A stretch of DNA of 64,000 nt from RGIG4576 sp045656705 (GTDB lineage: Bacteria; Bacteroidota; Bacteroidia; Bacteroidales; Muribaculaceae), in contig JAZORR010000041.1 of NCBI GenBank assembly GCA_045656705.1, positions 1-64,000 on the forward strand. Reading direction: 5' to 3'. Positions within the stretch are counted from its first letter, which is position 1. Every line of letters begins with the position of its first letter. The translations under genes and the position numbers were made by a program. Shown in pieces: positions 33,852 through 43,655 of the stretch. The notes under the pieces are model-generated. The model was not told the DNA's origin. It made no database searches and saw only the letters and a program-made list of their open reading frames with translations.

Positions 33852-33931
33852 GTGCAATTAATAGTCTTAGAGTAAATGATAATGGTTTGGTAATTAAACC
33901 ACATTTTTACAACTTATATGTATTATACACA

Positions 33932-33963
33932 AAACAGCCACCTGGATATCCAAGTGGCTGTTT
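33932..33963. terminator. Terminator of the BspA-like gene
   Basis: A 14-bp stem with one mismatch (AAACAGCCACCTGG at 33932-33945 against 33950-33963) has a 4-base loop. On the minus strand TTTTGTG follows, 45 bases past the stop of the 1905-aa gene. Confidence 0.7.
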
Positions 33964-34007
33964 CTTTATAGATACGAGCTTATATTATTATCTTTTGGAG
34001 AAAATCA

Positions 34008-37000
34008 TTACTTGAAAATCACTTTCTTTCCGTTTACAATATAGAAGTTGCCTTTTTGAAGCTCATATACACGACGACCATAGATGTCGTAGATTATCTG
34101 CTCTTCTTTTTCCTCTGTTACGTCTTCTATAGATACCAGAATATCATCAATAAGACGCATTTGCATTGTATTTGGCATATCACTATTAGACGCCTTAATA
34201 AATGCATGGTACGGAGATATCATTTGCTTACCTCTTTCGACGTCTGTAACCTTATTCCATGTTGCAGCATCACTTAAGATATATAAGCCTTGAGTCTTAA
34301 CAGACTCTTCTGTTATTGTGTTCAAGGTTCCTAACATCTCAAAATTAGCAACAGAAACCGACGACATGCTCTTTGGAGTTACTGGTACTAAGGTCTCTGT
34401 AGTAGCATCGAATGTCATATCCTTTGTTGATACAATAACATAAGGCTTCTGTGCTTGGATTTTTTCATCTTTATAGAATAGTAAGGTGTTATCCTCTACT
34501 TCTCCCAACATATATGCTTTTGTATCGGCCGGCAATTCCATATCAAATGGCATACAGAGTGTCGTTATTACATCTTTTTCAAATATACGATCATAAGATA
34601 TTCTAGATGCCTTGAACTCTCGAGGTACATCATAATCGGCATTATCAGATATTGCTAAATGGTCACATTTCAAGTCACCTTCGCTTCCATAAACAACATT
34701 TGTGAGATTGGTAACCGTAACGTTCTCTGGTGCATAAATAAGAACATGTTCATTTACCCCCAATTGATCTCTTTGTGTAAGAATGCCTTCGTTTTCACAC
34801 TTCGCAAAGTCTACATATTGTAGTTTTGTATTTGCCGCAAATGCGTTTTCTTCTATTTCGGTAAGTGTTGATGGAAGTGTTATCTTTCGCAATGATTTTA
34901 GAGATGAGAATGTTGTGCTCTTTAGACTATCTAATGAACTTACGCCCAATGAGGTAAGGTCGGTTATTTCGTTGTGATGATTAAACCAACCATTGATATT
35001 TGAAATGGAACGCAATTGGTCATTGGACATCACTGCGTGAGAACCATATGCACGGAACAACGCATCTTCCTCATAGCTTGAACTAAACTCTTTGGTGTGG
35101 GTTGTAAACTCGCGGTCTGCAACATAATTGTTATACAAGCTTAGTGGTACATACATCTTTTCTACTTGATATGGTTGGTCTGAGGCAGGATCGGTAAAGG
35201 CATCTCCATCCAAAGTAGGCTTATCATTACACAAGAACACTATATTCTTTAGATTTTTACACAAGCCGAAAGCATCATTGCCTATTTCTGTAGCTGCATC
35301 ACCCACTACAATAGTTTCGATGTTAAGACAGTCATAGAATGCATTGTCATCTATCCTAGTTACATTCTTTGGAAGAATTACTGTTTGAAGCTTGTCTAGT
35401 TTCCAGAACATGTGTTCAGGAATTACGTTGTCTTGTTTCACATAGTCATTAATTCCATCTCTATCGAAACAAATATTATTAGGGTCGGTGCATATTGTGG
35501 CATCATAAAGGTCGAGATAAGTCATTCGAGCCAATATAACCTCTTCTGCGTCTTCTTCATCGCGACCGCCAAGCATACGCAATACTGCGATATCCTTACC
35601 ATTGATAGGACCATTCACCTTCAATGCTGTAATGCTGACAAGGTCGCCACCAATGCGTCCCACATCATTTGGTGAGTCCATGTTCACGATGAAGCCGAGT
35701 GCTTCGCCTAGTGTTCCTGGCTCGGTTACTGTAACTTCCTTTATCTTTTCTGCTGTTTGTTTGAACCCTTGAATATGATCGGCATATTGTGGCCATGCCT
35801 TGCGATAAGCATCTTCTTCACCTATAGTTACATAGATTACAAAATCTTTTGGTAGACTCTCAAAGGCATTTTCAGCTAATGTTGGGATTGTATCGCAAAC
35901 CACATTAATGCTCTTCAACGAAGAACAGCCATTGAATGCTCCTGCAGAGATTGATTCGACTTTTAATGGCAATGTTACTTCTTCAAGATTAAAACAGCCA
36001 CTCAATGAATTATCACCCAACTGAGTTACATCAATAGCCATAACTAATTCATTGAATTTCTTTATCTCGCTGTTGCCGTTAATCAAATTCTCCACATCTT
36101 TTAATCCTACAAAGTCATACATTGTGTAAATACGTTTTTCAGCCAATGCACGCATCAATACATCATCTTCAAATGGTGAAGCAATAGTGTCTCCACGAGT
36201 GTAATATACTCGACTACCCGAAATATGATCACGATAAGAATTTGGTATATAGAAATAGAATTTACTTACGTGTTTCTTTTCTGACCATGCATTGTCATCG
36301 GTTGCAGGGGCTTCATTGCAAAGCAAAATTACCTCTTTAAGTCGAGGACTATCGTGAGTAACTTTTGCACCGATGCTCTTTGTATTGTCGCCGATAATCA
36401 AACGACTTAGTGCATTACAGTTATTGAAAGCATGATTTTTAATCTTTGTTACACTCTTTGGCAAAATAAGAGTTTCCAAGACATCAAGTTCCCAGAACAT
36501 ATAAGTGTCGATGCAATTATCTTCTGTAATGCGGTCGTTTGAGCCATCTTGGTTGTAATCTTCACCTCCGGCTTTGATGTCGGCTTCATAAAGGTCAAGG
36601 TATTTCAAGTTGCGAGGGTAGATATCGTCACAATTATTTACATCGCGACCTCCCATGAAGCGAATTACACCTATATCGGTACCATTGATAGGACCGGAAA
36701 TTTTCAACTTGTCATATTTCGAATAGTTTCCTTCGACTTTAAGTGGATTAGTACCTGTAATATTAAGACCCAATTCTTTTGCCAATGTTCCCGGCTCGGT
36801 AAGTGTTATTTCCCAAATACCGGTATGTTTGCCACCTACTGATTGAATGTGTTCTTTATATTGAGACCAAGCTTCTTTGTAAACTGTTACAACTGAATCC
36901 GGCACATAGATCACATAATCGTCTGGAATATCGGCAAATACATCAGCACCAAGAGTAGCTGGTGTGGCTGATTGGAATGTGATAGTTCTTAAATTAGCAC

Positions 37001-39725
37001 AATTCTTAAATGCCTCGTCACTGATTCCGGTCACTGATTTTGGTATTACTACATCATCTAACAACGCACAATTGAAAAATGCTTGGCTTCCGATGTTTTC
37101 TATTGTAGAAGGCAACTCGATTCCTTGTAGTTTGGTACAATCCTTAAACCAAGATTCACCAATATAATTAAGATTAATGCACTCAAATGCCTTGAAATCA
37201 CGGAATTCAGCAATTTCTTTGGCTTGGAATTTACCATTAAGCATACTTGGGTCGGTAACCTGCATGACATCGTAAATATCAAAGTCTCCTCCGGTAATTG
37301 GCGAAGTATACTTCATACCACACGCTTCAAGAACATCCATCAAGACTTCGTCTCCAGTCAAGATAAAGCTTGGAAGGAATCGGTCTTCATATTTTACCCA
37401 TGCAGTGTCAGTCTTAAAATCTTCAACAGCACTTGTTACCATCTTCACCTTCAGTTTGTCACTGCCGGCAAATACACCCTTGCCTAATTTCACACGTTTT
37501 GGAGACATTGGCTCTGCTGAATTGACTCCATCGGTGCGGAAATATAGCATATTAATGTATTCTAGATTAGGACAACTAGCAAACGCCGAGTCTTGTAACT
37601 CAAGCGACAAGTCGGTATATGCATCTCCTAGGCCTCCCCATCCTTTAAGGTCAAACATTGAGATACCTTTAAGCTCTTGACTACCATAGAATGCTTTTTT
37701 CTTTACATAATCAAGCTTATAGTTGTTGTTGATTCCTATATCATTGAAAAGACCCACTTCACCCTTTTGGCTTGCCAAATCGCCGTCTTGTCCGATAATA
37801 TGAAGGTGTTCTATAGTGTGTCCTCCGGTATAGCTTTGCTTCTTCAATGTATTATTGTCGAAACTAAAGCTATATTGTGCACCAAATTCGGTATAATCAA
37901 CTACCTCAGGCACATCAACTGCCACAAAACAATTCTTATATTTTTTCCAATAAATGTTTTCAGCAAATTCCTCATACTTTTCAGCTCCTATACGAATTTT
38001 TAGCTTAGTAGTGTCGCAACCGGCGAAGAAATCTTGACCACAAAGGATAAAGTTTTCAGGACCAAGAGCAACATCACGGTCGGTGTAGCTACTGCGCATA
38101 ATCAAATCCACAATCTCAAGATTTGAACAGCCAAGGAACGCAGAGTCAGGAATCAAAATAGTCATAGGAGCATACATTTCGCCTGTGTTCACATCTTCAA
38201 ACTTCAAAGTCTTCAGATTGTTTTTGCCACGGAATGCATCACGGCCAATAGCCACTGTTTTGTAGTTATAAGCCGAACCTATGTCGTTATATAGAGTAAC
38301 TGTTTCCTTATTTTCAACATCTTTCACATACATGTGGTAGATGGTGTGCTTGTTCTCGGTCATTAACCACTGACCAATCAATAACGCTGATGGATTTCGG
38401 CGAGCCTTGTTACCAATAGTTGAAGTAATATACTCCAGACCTTTGAAACCAGCTTCGATACTTGCGTTCCCACCTGCAGCCATCATATAATAAGTATAAT
38501 TGTTCATTGCTGCCAAATAAGCGGTTTCTGCCACATCATACGCCTCTGCTGCCTCCACTGCTGCGGCCCAAACTTTAGTACTACCTGTTGTGGCTTGTTT
38601 AGCATAAGCTAAATTCATTGCTTTGCCGGCAGCATTCAATTTTAATGTTGCTGATGCTTGAGCAGCTTTAGTTGCAGTATAAGCCGAACCAAAAGTCGCA
38701 ATAGCAATAGCTACTTCTACACCTATAATGGCTGCATTCCACCAAGACGATTGAAGGCGGGTAAGTTCAGATGTAGGCAATGTATTTAGCGATTTTGCTG
38801 CATAGTCATAAGTTACTCCTTCAAATACGATAGGTTTTTCTGTTGTTGGCATATAATCCGATGCTACTATCTTATCGGCATATTTTCCCCAATTTTTATC
38901 AGTAACAAACAAATTGTATAATTGTGGAGCAACTACGATACGGAAATCCTCATGACAACCATCAAACACATTATCACCTATGTATATATCCCATGGATAT
39001 AGCATTTGATAGTGATTAGATCCTTCAGTTACAAGGTAATACATATTAAACTCTTTCAAGTTTTTACAACCCTTGAATGCTCCATTGTGTATTACCATTT
39101 TCAAATTGGTGTTAGCATTTCCCGATGTCGACGCACAATCTTCAAACACTACTTTTTGAATATGCTCATTATTGCGTAACCCCATGCTATCAATGGCGAT
39201 AGTTTTGTAATTATAGGCAGTACCTATATCGTTATAGATACGCATTTCTCCATTTTTGCTATCAAGGTCACTATTATCAACCCCTACTATTTGCATATAC
39301 CAGGTTTCTTTTTCCGGTGCAGGAGACAAAATGCCATCGATGTCAATATTTGAGATTGATGTAGTCCACGATTCAACGATTTGCTTCATTTCAGCCATGT
39401 TGTTGCTCGAAAGTTGGTCGCCAAAATAGCCATAAAGCACACCATTCTCGTTAAAGGCATAAGCTGCTCTTGTAACTACTTTAGGCTCAGATACTGAACG
39501 GGTGAGTGATGCAGTTTCTACAATAGTGTCACGAACTACAAAGCAACCTGCAATAGAGTCATATTCCATTTGTGATGCAGGAATAGCTTTGGTGGCCTTT
39601 GGAAAAGGCAACACCTTTTTACTTCCCATCTTTGGAACAGAATCCAAAACATCTGCCAACATTCTCGTTGGCATAGCCATCGCAATCAATGCAATGACAA
39701 ATAAAACTAATCCTTTTCTTTTCAT
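34008..39725 (-). CDS. Giant BspA-like leucine-rich-repeat surface protein, 1905 aa
   Basis: A signal peptide (about residues 1-24) is followed by many LRR_5/BspA units, in the pattern A-F-x-x-C-x-x-L-x-x-I-x-L-P-x-x-V-x-x-I. Three N-terminal units share NDIGxAYNYKT (about residues 168, 481 and 660). A longer module (EPGTLxxxLG, PINGxDIxVxRxxGGRD, YLDLYxAxI, then MFWxLDxLxTxILPKxVT) occurs twice, near 970 and 1330. Residues about 325-430 are not repeats but an Ala-rich helical block with one hydrophobic stretch. The last 30 residues (IIYDIYGRRVYELQ, IVNGKKVIFK) form a type-IX-like sorting tail. BspA proteins of oral Bacteroidales bind host matrix proteins. Adhesion is inferred here. The regulator gene lies 42 bases upstream. 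Confidence 0.9.
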   Translation of the reverse strand: MKRKGLVLFVIALIAMAMPTRMLADVLDSVPKMGSKKVLPFPKATKAIPASQMEYDSIAGCFVVRDTIVETASLTRSVSEPKVVTRAAYAFNENGVLYGYFGDQLSSNNMAEMKQIVESWTTSISNIDIDGILSPAPEKETWYMQIVGVDNSDLDSKNGEMRIYNDIGTAYNYKTIAIDSMGLRNNEHIQKVVFEDCASTSGNANTNLKMVIHNGAFKGCKNLKEFNMYYLVTEGSNHYQMLYPWDIYIGDNVFDGCHEDFRIVVAPQLYNLFVTDKNWGKYADKIVASDYMPTTEKPIVFEGVTYDYAAKSLNTLPTSELTRLQSSWWNAAIIGVEVAIAIATFGSAYTATKAAQASATLKLNAAGKAMNLAYAKQATTGSTKVWAAAVEAAEAYDVAETAYLAAMNNYTYYMMAAGGNASIEAGFKGLEYITSTIGNKARRNPSALLIGQWLMTENKHTIYHMYVKDVENKETVTLYNDIGSAYNYKTVAIGRDAFRGKNNLKTLKFEDVNTGEMYAPMTILIPDSAFLGCSNLEIVDLIMRSSYTDRDVALGPENFILCGQDFFAGCDTTKLKIRIGAEKYEEFAENIYWKKYKNCFVAVDVPEVVDYTEFGAQYSFSFDNNTLKKQSYTGGHTIEHLHIIGQDGDLASQKGEVGLFNDIGINNNYKLDYVKKKAFYGSQELKGISMFDLKGWGGLGDAYTDLSLELQDSAFASCPNLEYINMLYFRTDGVNSAEPMSPKRVKLGKGVFAGSDKLKVKMVTSAVEDFKTDTAWVKYEDRFLPSFILTGDEVLMDVLEACGMKYTSPITGGDFDIYDVMQVTDPSMLNGKFQAKEIAEFRDFKAFECINLNYIGESWFKDCTKLQGIELPSTIENIGSQAFFNCALLDDVVIPKSVTGISDEAFKNCANLRTITFQSATPATLGADVFADIPDDYVIYVPDSVVTVYKEAWSQYKEHIQSVGGKHTGIWEITLTEPGTLAKELGLNITGTNPLKVEGNYSKYDKLKISGPINGTDIGVIRFMGGRDVNNCDDIYPRNLKYLDLYEADIKAGGEDYNQDGSNDRITEDNCIDTYMFWELDVLETLILPKSVTKIKNHAFNNCNALSRLIIGDNTKSIGAKVTHDSPRLKEVILLCNEAPATDDNAWSEKKHVSKFYFYIPNSYRDHISGSRVYYTRGDTIASPFEDDVLMRALAEKRIYTMYDFVGLKDVENLINGNSEIKKFNELVMAIDVTQLGDNSLSGCFNLEEVTLPLKVESISAGAFNGCSSLKSINVVCDTIPTLAENAFESLPKDFVIYVTIGEEDAYRKAWPQYADHIQGFKQTAEKIKEVTVTEPGTLGEALGFIVNMDSPNDVGRIGGDLVSITALKVNGPINGKDIAVLRMLGGRDEEDAEEVILARMTYLDLYDATICTDPNNICFDRDGINDYVKQDNVIPEHMFWKLDKLQTVILPKNVTRIDDNAFYDCLNIETIVVGDAATEIGNDAFGLCKNLKNIVFLCNDKPTLDGDAFTDPASDQPYQVEKMYVPLSLYNNYVADREFTTHTKEFSSSYEEDALFRAYGSHAVMSNDQLRSISNINGWFNHHNEITDLTSLGVSSLDSLKSTTFSSLKSLRKITLPSTLTEIEENAFAANTKLQYVDFAKCENEGILTQRDQLGVNEHVLIYAPENVTVTNLTNVVYGSEGDLKCDHLAISDNADYDVPREFKASRISYDRIFEKDVITTLCMPFDMELPADTKAYMLGEVEDNTLLFYKDEKIQAQKPYVIVSTKDMTFDATTETLVPVTPKSMSSVSVANFEMLGTLNTITEESVKTQGLYILSDAATWNKVTDVERGKQMISPYHAFIKASNSDMPNTMQMRLIDDILVSIEDVTEEKEEQIIYDIYGRRVYELQKGNFYIVNGKKVIFK

Positions 39726-39767
39726 TTCTTTTATTTATGTATTAATTATTTTCTTTTCTTCAATATT

Positions 39768-41672
39768 TTAATTGTTTTTTGTTCCCAATATGTCTTCTAT
39801 AAAGTTTTCTAACGATAATTCGGTCGTCATTCCAATTTTTTGACGGAAACGGTGACGAAGCATCAATACGCTTCGGGGAGCAATGGCCATTATATCTGCA
39901 ATCCTTTTATTATCCTGCTTTAGGACTATAAGCATGGAGAGAAGCTCCTCCCGATGGGTTACAGATGGAACTTTTTCTCGAAGACGTGGCAAAAATAGTG
40001 GATATAATAGCTCGAAATATTGTCGAAACTTTAGTTCTCCATCAGTTTGGAATATTGATGGTGATAATGTTTCTAATTTGTGGCGGTTATTCTTGATTTT
40101 CAAGAATTCCTCGATTTCTTGCGCTCTTAGTTCTTCCTCAGCATTTAACTGATCAATTTGTTGAGCCAATGAGTGTAGTTTTTCATCGGCTTCCTTCATT
40201 TGCATTTTGTGCTGTTTTCTTTGCTTAACAAAGTACACTACGCCACAACAAATTGCAATAAGTGCGATAATTATACATATTAAAAGACTGAGACTTTGGT
40301 TTGTGTGTTTGAGTCTCGAAATCTTTAGTTCCTGCTCTTTTTGTTCGGTTTGTAAATCAACTACACTTTCTACGAGATTGAATTTCAGTCGGTTTTCATT
40401 GACCATACGCTCTTCTTTGAGCATCAATCTCACATATTGTTCTAACTTATTCTGTTTCTTATTTTTTAAATAATGATTTAAAATGGGTTCGTAGTTAAGT
40501 TGGATATAAAGGTGTGGCTCGCTTTGGGTTATCAATGTGTACATACTATCCAACATTGTTTCCGCCATTGCACCATTATCATTTCTTAAATAAGTTTGAG
40601 CCAATTGGTGATAGGCTTTCGCTTTATTAATATCAGTTCCTTGGCGAGTTACATTTTGAAGCTCTTGAATGCCTGAAACTAAAGAATCGCCCCCTATTTC
40701 TGTCAATAATGTGCCATGTAATAGATTTACATCTACCATACCACTATTGTAAGGTAATGATTGACAAAGAGCACGAGCTTGCTTGGTGAATAATGAAACC
40801 GAATCAATTTCTCCGAGTTGATACAACGCACGTCCTTTGTTGATATAGGTTTGTGTTGAGATCATAGGATTTTTCTTTGTCATATTTACTTCCACCTTTA
40901 TAGCTTCGGATGCATATTGATTGGCATATTCTGGTATACCCCAATAAAGGAATAGGTCAACCATAGTGTGCAAGCTGTTAAGCATTCCCAATTCATCGTT
41001 TTTCGCCAATGCTTCACCTTTACTTTGATGAAATAATTCCATTGCTTTATCAAGATGTCCATTTCGCTTGTATAGAGAGCCTAACATAGTTATTACCCAT
41101 TGCTTGCCCGATGTGTTCTTGCATAATTCTGCTTGTTTCAAAGCCTCTTGACACCAAGATATCACTTCGTCTTGATATTTAGGATTGGAATAAAATACAG
41201 CGGCAGCATAGGCGTAATCACGGAAATAGCGTTCGGGCGTAGCATTGTAAAGCGGCAAGCTTAACGCTTTTAGCATTGATTCCTCAGCCTCTTTCATATT
41301 TTCGGTACGCGACAAAGCATATCCCATCACTGAGTCGAAATCTCTCAAGCATTGTTTATGCAAAATAGGAGATGCCTTGAATATCTCTTGTAAAGTAGAA
41401 ATACATCCTTCCGGATCGCCTTTACTTTGGAATGTATTCATCAATTGAACTAAAGCATCGGTATATTGGATTAACTGTTGGTCGGTAAATCCTTCCACGC
41501 TCTTAGGGGTTGATAAATAATCCTTAAAGGCGATAATAGCATCGTCATACTTTCCATTGCGTTGTAATTCTCTTGCTTTTTGGAAAGCATTATCGTCGGC
41601 ATAACAAGTTCCACATATCAACATTGATATGAGTAAAATCAATATGCTTTTGCTCCAAGATGATAAATTCAT
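39768..41672 (-). CDS. Membrane-spanning TPR sensor with cytoplasmic helix-turn-helix domain
   Basis: A signal peptide or first helix (about residues 1-25) precedes about 400 residues of tetratricopeptide repeats (for example ARELQRNGKYDDAIIAF and GSLYKRNGHLDKAMELFHQ). One membrane helix lies near 470-490 (SLLICIIIALIAICCGVVYF), followed by a charged coiled coil. The C-terminal domain (about 560-630) has a LuxR-like helix-turn-helix: VLKQDNKRIADIMAIAPRSVLMLRHRFRQK. In Bacteroidales such proteins (for example DUF6377-type) are taken to sense a periplasmic signal and act on DNA directly. The BspA-like gene starts 42 bases downstream on the same strand with no terminator between, so the regulator and surface protein are probably one transcript. 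Confidence 0.85.
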   Translation of the reverse strand: MNLSSWSKSILILLISMLICGTCYADDNAFQKARELQRNGKYDDAIIAFKDYLSTPKSVEGFTDQQLIQYTDALVQLMNTFQSKGDPEGCISTLQEIFKASPILHKQCLRDFDSVMGYALSRTENMKEAEESMLKALSLPLYNATPERYFRDYAYAAAVFYSNPKYQDEVISWCQEALKQAELCKNTSGKQWVITMLGSLYKRNGHLDKAMELFHQSKGEALAKNDELGMLNSLHTMVDLFLYWGIPEYANQYASEAIKVEVNMTKKNPMISTQTYINKGRALYQLGEIDSVSLFTKQARALCQSLPYNSGMVDVNLLHGTLLTEIGGDSLVSGIQELQNVTRQGTDINKAKAYHQLAQTYLRNDNGAMAETMLDSMYTLITQSEPHLYIQLNYEPILNHYLKNKKQNKLEQYVRLMLKEERMVNENRLKFNLVESVVDLQTEQKEQELKISRLKHTNQSLSLLICIIIALIAICCGVVYFVKQRKQHKMQMKEADEKLHSLAQQIDQLNAEEELRAQEIEEFLKIKNNRHKLETLSPSIFQTDGELKFRQYFELLYPLFLPRLREKVPSVTHREELLSMLIVLKQDNKRIADIMAIAPRSVLMLRHRFRQKIGMTTELSLENFIEDILGTKNN

Positions 41673-42101
41673 AAAATATTTCTATAACTCGTTTTACTTA
41701 ATCTAATCATCAATCTTGAGTGTAAACATTATGTAAATTACAAGTTGATGTATAGGCATTATTATGATTGCAAAATTACTCAAATTCCACACAGTCATCT
41801 AAATAACGATGTTTACATTTGTGTTTACATTTATATAAAATCGGTATATTTCTGATTTAAATCGTAAGTTTTCTCCTTTTGTTAGGGTAAACTGAATGGT
41901 AGATTTTAAGTTGTGCGTTTATTGGTTGTAAATCTCTATGCTGAAATTTTAAATCACAGGATTATTGGGTATCACACTAATTTGGTAAGAGTGCGACAAA
42001 TTCTAATCCCAAAAAATGTGAGCCCACATTCTTCGGGTTACATTAAAATTGGTGTATTAATTTTCTTTTTTTAATGCTTTTGTATTGATTTATTTGTGTG
42101 T
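41673..42101. promoter_or_regulatory. Regulatory region of the TPR-HTH/BspA-like pair
   Basis: No gene is present. A minus-strand -7 box, TAATTTTG (41771-41778), lies about 99 bases before the ATG, with no good -33 TTTG. Upstream of it GTTTACATTT occurs twice in tandem with a 12-base period (41811-41820, 41823-41832). The inverted word TGTAAAC recurs at 41721-41727 inside the leader. These are candidate binding sites for a regulator, perhaps the TPR-HTH protein itself. A weak hairpin at 42015-42030 (AATGTG/CACATT), followed on the minus strand by TTTT, may end the HD-domain transcript. Confidence 0.45.
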
Positions 42102-42734
42102 TTATTTTGTGCTTTTCTGTATTTCTTGGGTGTAGAGGGTGGCTAGAGTTTCTTTTAGGAGTTGTTTATTGGTGATGAGGGTGTGTAGTTGGGCCAATCT
42201 CTCGGCATTTTGAGATTGTGGTATATAGAGTTTCAAGTATCCACCATCGGCATATTTTTTCTGTAAGTGTTCTACAGCTCTCTGGCATTGGCCTTCTTGA
42301 TCTAATTGTGGGTAATTAGCGAGGCCGTACTGAATGGTGCGTCGCAATGTAACTTCACAATCAATTTGTCGGTCGGCTTCGGCTACTATACGACCATAAA
42401 TGGTGCGTGGCTCGCTCCCTTTTGATGCTCGATGGTCTTCAATAGCATCACGCATTATGAGCAATTGTTCGGCTGTGAACCATTGCTTTAATGCTTGATC
42501 GGCTAAGAGTATTTCACCAGAATGAATGTGATGAAATTCTCTACCATATTTCAATCCTAAATCGTGATATGCAGCTATCACATACACCATATCAATATTC
42601 ACATCGTAGTGTGCAGCCAAGACAAGACTATCTTTGATAACATCTCGCGCGTGGTTTTCTTGGTGCGCGCTATCGAAATGTGCATATTGTGGGAGGATAG
42701 TTTCCTCTACATATGTGCGTAGCTCAGGTGTCAT
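42102..42734 (-). CDS. HD-domain phosphohydrolase
   Basis: The 210-residue protein has the HD metal-binding pattern: an early His in ENHARDVI (about residues 22-29), the His-Asp pair in AAYHDLGLKYG (about 55-65), a further His in HHIHSG (about 69-74) and Asp in AEADRQID (about 124-131). HD enzymes hydrolyse phosphate esters, often of nucleotides. The substrate here is unknown. Its ATG overlaps the stop of the DUF4296 gene (TAATG), so the two are translationally coupled. Confidence 0.85.
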   Translation of the reverse strand: MTPELRTYVEETILPQYAHFDSAHQENHARDVIKDSLVLAAHYDVNIDMVYVIAAYHDLGLKYGREFHHIHSGEILLADQALKQWFTAEQLLIMRDAIEDHRASKGSEPRTIYGRIVAEADRQIDCEVTLRRTIQYGLANYPQLDQEGQCQRAVEHLQKKYADGGYLKLYIPQSQNAERLAQLHTLITNKQLLKETLATLYTQEIQKSTK

Positions 42735-43645
42735 TATTTTTCTAAATCGTGTGCTGATAATTTTCGCTCGTTGGCAATAGATTTCTTTTTGTCTTTTTTC
42801 TTATTTTTGTCTTCTTCGTCTATGATTTTTTGATCTTGTATCCATTTTTGTTGACGAAGTGCCGACGAATATCCGTCATTATCAAAGTGAGTGCGAATAA
42901 GTTCTACGCTATCCATAAATAGTGTGCGATGTGATTGTGTTGCAAAATCCATAAATCCATAGATTCGCTTCACGTCTCTTGCTGTATCGCTCTGCACCTT
43001 AAATCGTTGCCAACCTTCTTTATTGAATGATGTTTGGCGAAAAGAAGTTGAACCATCATCGTAGTCTACTGCCATAAACACATTTACGGTGTTGTTTACG
43101 TTCACGGCTTTGAGGGCTATTTCATATTTGTCGCCTCGTGCATATTCATTATCAGGTTTTATATCAAACGAGATAATATGTTGCTTGAGACCTGGTAGCA
43201 TCACCCATACTCGTCCCTTGCCCCAAATATCGGCAGTGTCGCCCGATGCTCTATATCTTGGCATTGAAGGCTTGAGTGCACTTGCGTCCACTATTGAAGT
43301 GCTTGAATAGTCACCTCGTGTAACATTCTTTTGTTCGTCTTCAAGGCGAGCTATGATATCGTCGAATACCTTATCATATACATCAAGGTTGTGTGCATAC
43401 CAGATGAGCGAAGTATCGAATTGCTCTTGAGTGACATTGTGACGCATGAATACACTTTGACGCAACTTCATCTTCATAGAGTCGGTAGAGAATGTTTTAT
43501 TATCCTCATCGTCTATTATAGCCTCTGCTTTATATAAATCGGCCATAAGTGCAACCATATCGTTTTCACTTATCACATGTGAGGGAGTTTTGCTACAAGC
43601 TGCAAGAATAATCCCTAATATAAATATAACGAAAATGTGTCTCAT
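42734..43645 (-). CDS. DUF4296 lipoprotein
   Basis: The N-terminus MRHIFVIFILGIILAACSK has a lipobox (LAAC), so Cys17 should be lipidated. It lies 10 bases after lspA, which encodes the peptidase that cuts such signals. The DUF4296 domain covers about residues 25-110 (MVALMADLYKAEAII, VFMRHNVTQEQFDTSLIWY). A beta-rich middle follows. The C-terminal tail is extremely Lys-rich (about 280-303). In Bacteroidota DUF4296 genes commonly follow lspA. The function is not established. Confidence 0.9.
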   Translation of the reverse strand: MRHIFVIFILGIILAACSKTPSHVISENDMVALMADLYKAEAIIDDEDNKTFSTDSMKMKLRQSVFMRHNVTQEQFDTSLIWYAHNLDVYDKVFDDIIARLEDEQKNVTRGDYSSTSIVDASALKPSMPRYRASGDTADIWGKGRVWVMLPGLKQHIISFDIKPDNEYARGDKYEIALKAVNVNNTVNVFMAVDYDDGSTSFRQTSFNKEGWQRFKVQSDTARDVKRIYGFMDFATQSHRTLFMDSVELIRTHFDNDGYSSALRQQKWIQDQKIIDEEDKNKKKDKKKSIANERKLSAHDLEK

Positions 43646-43655
43646 TATGTTATGT

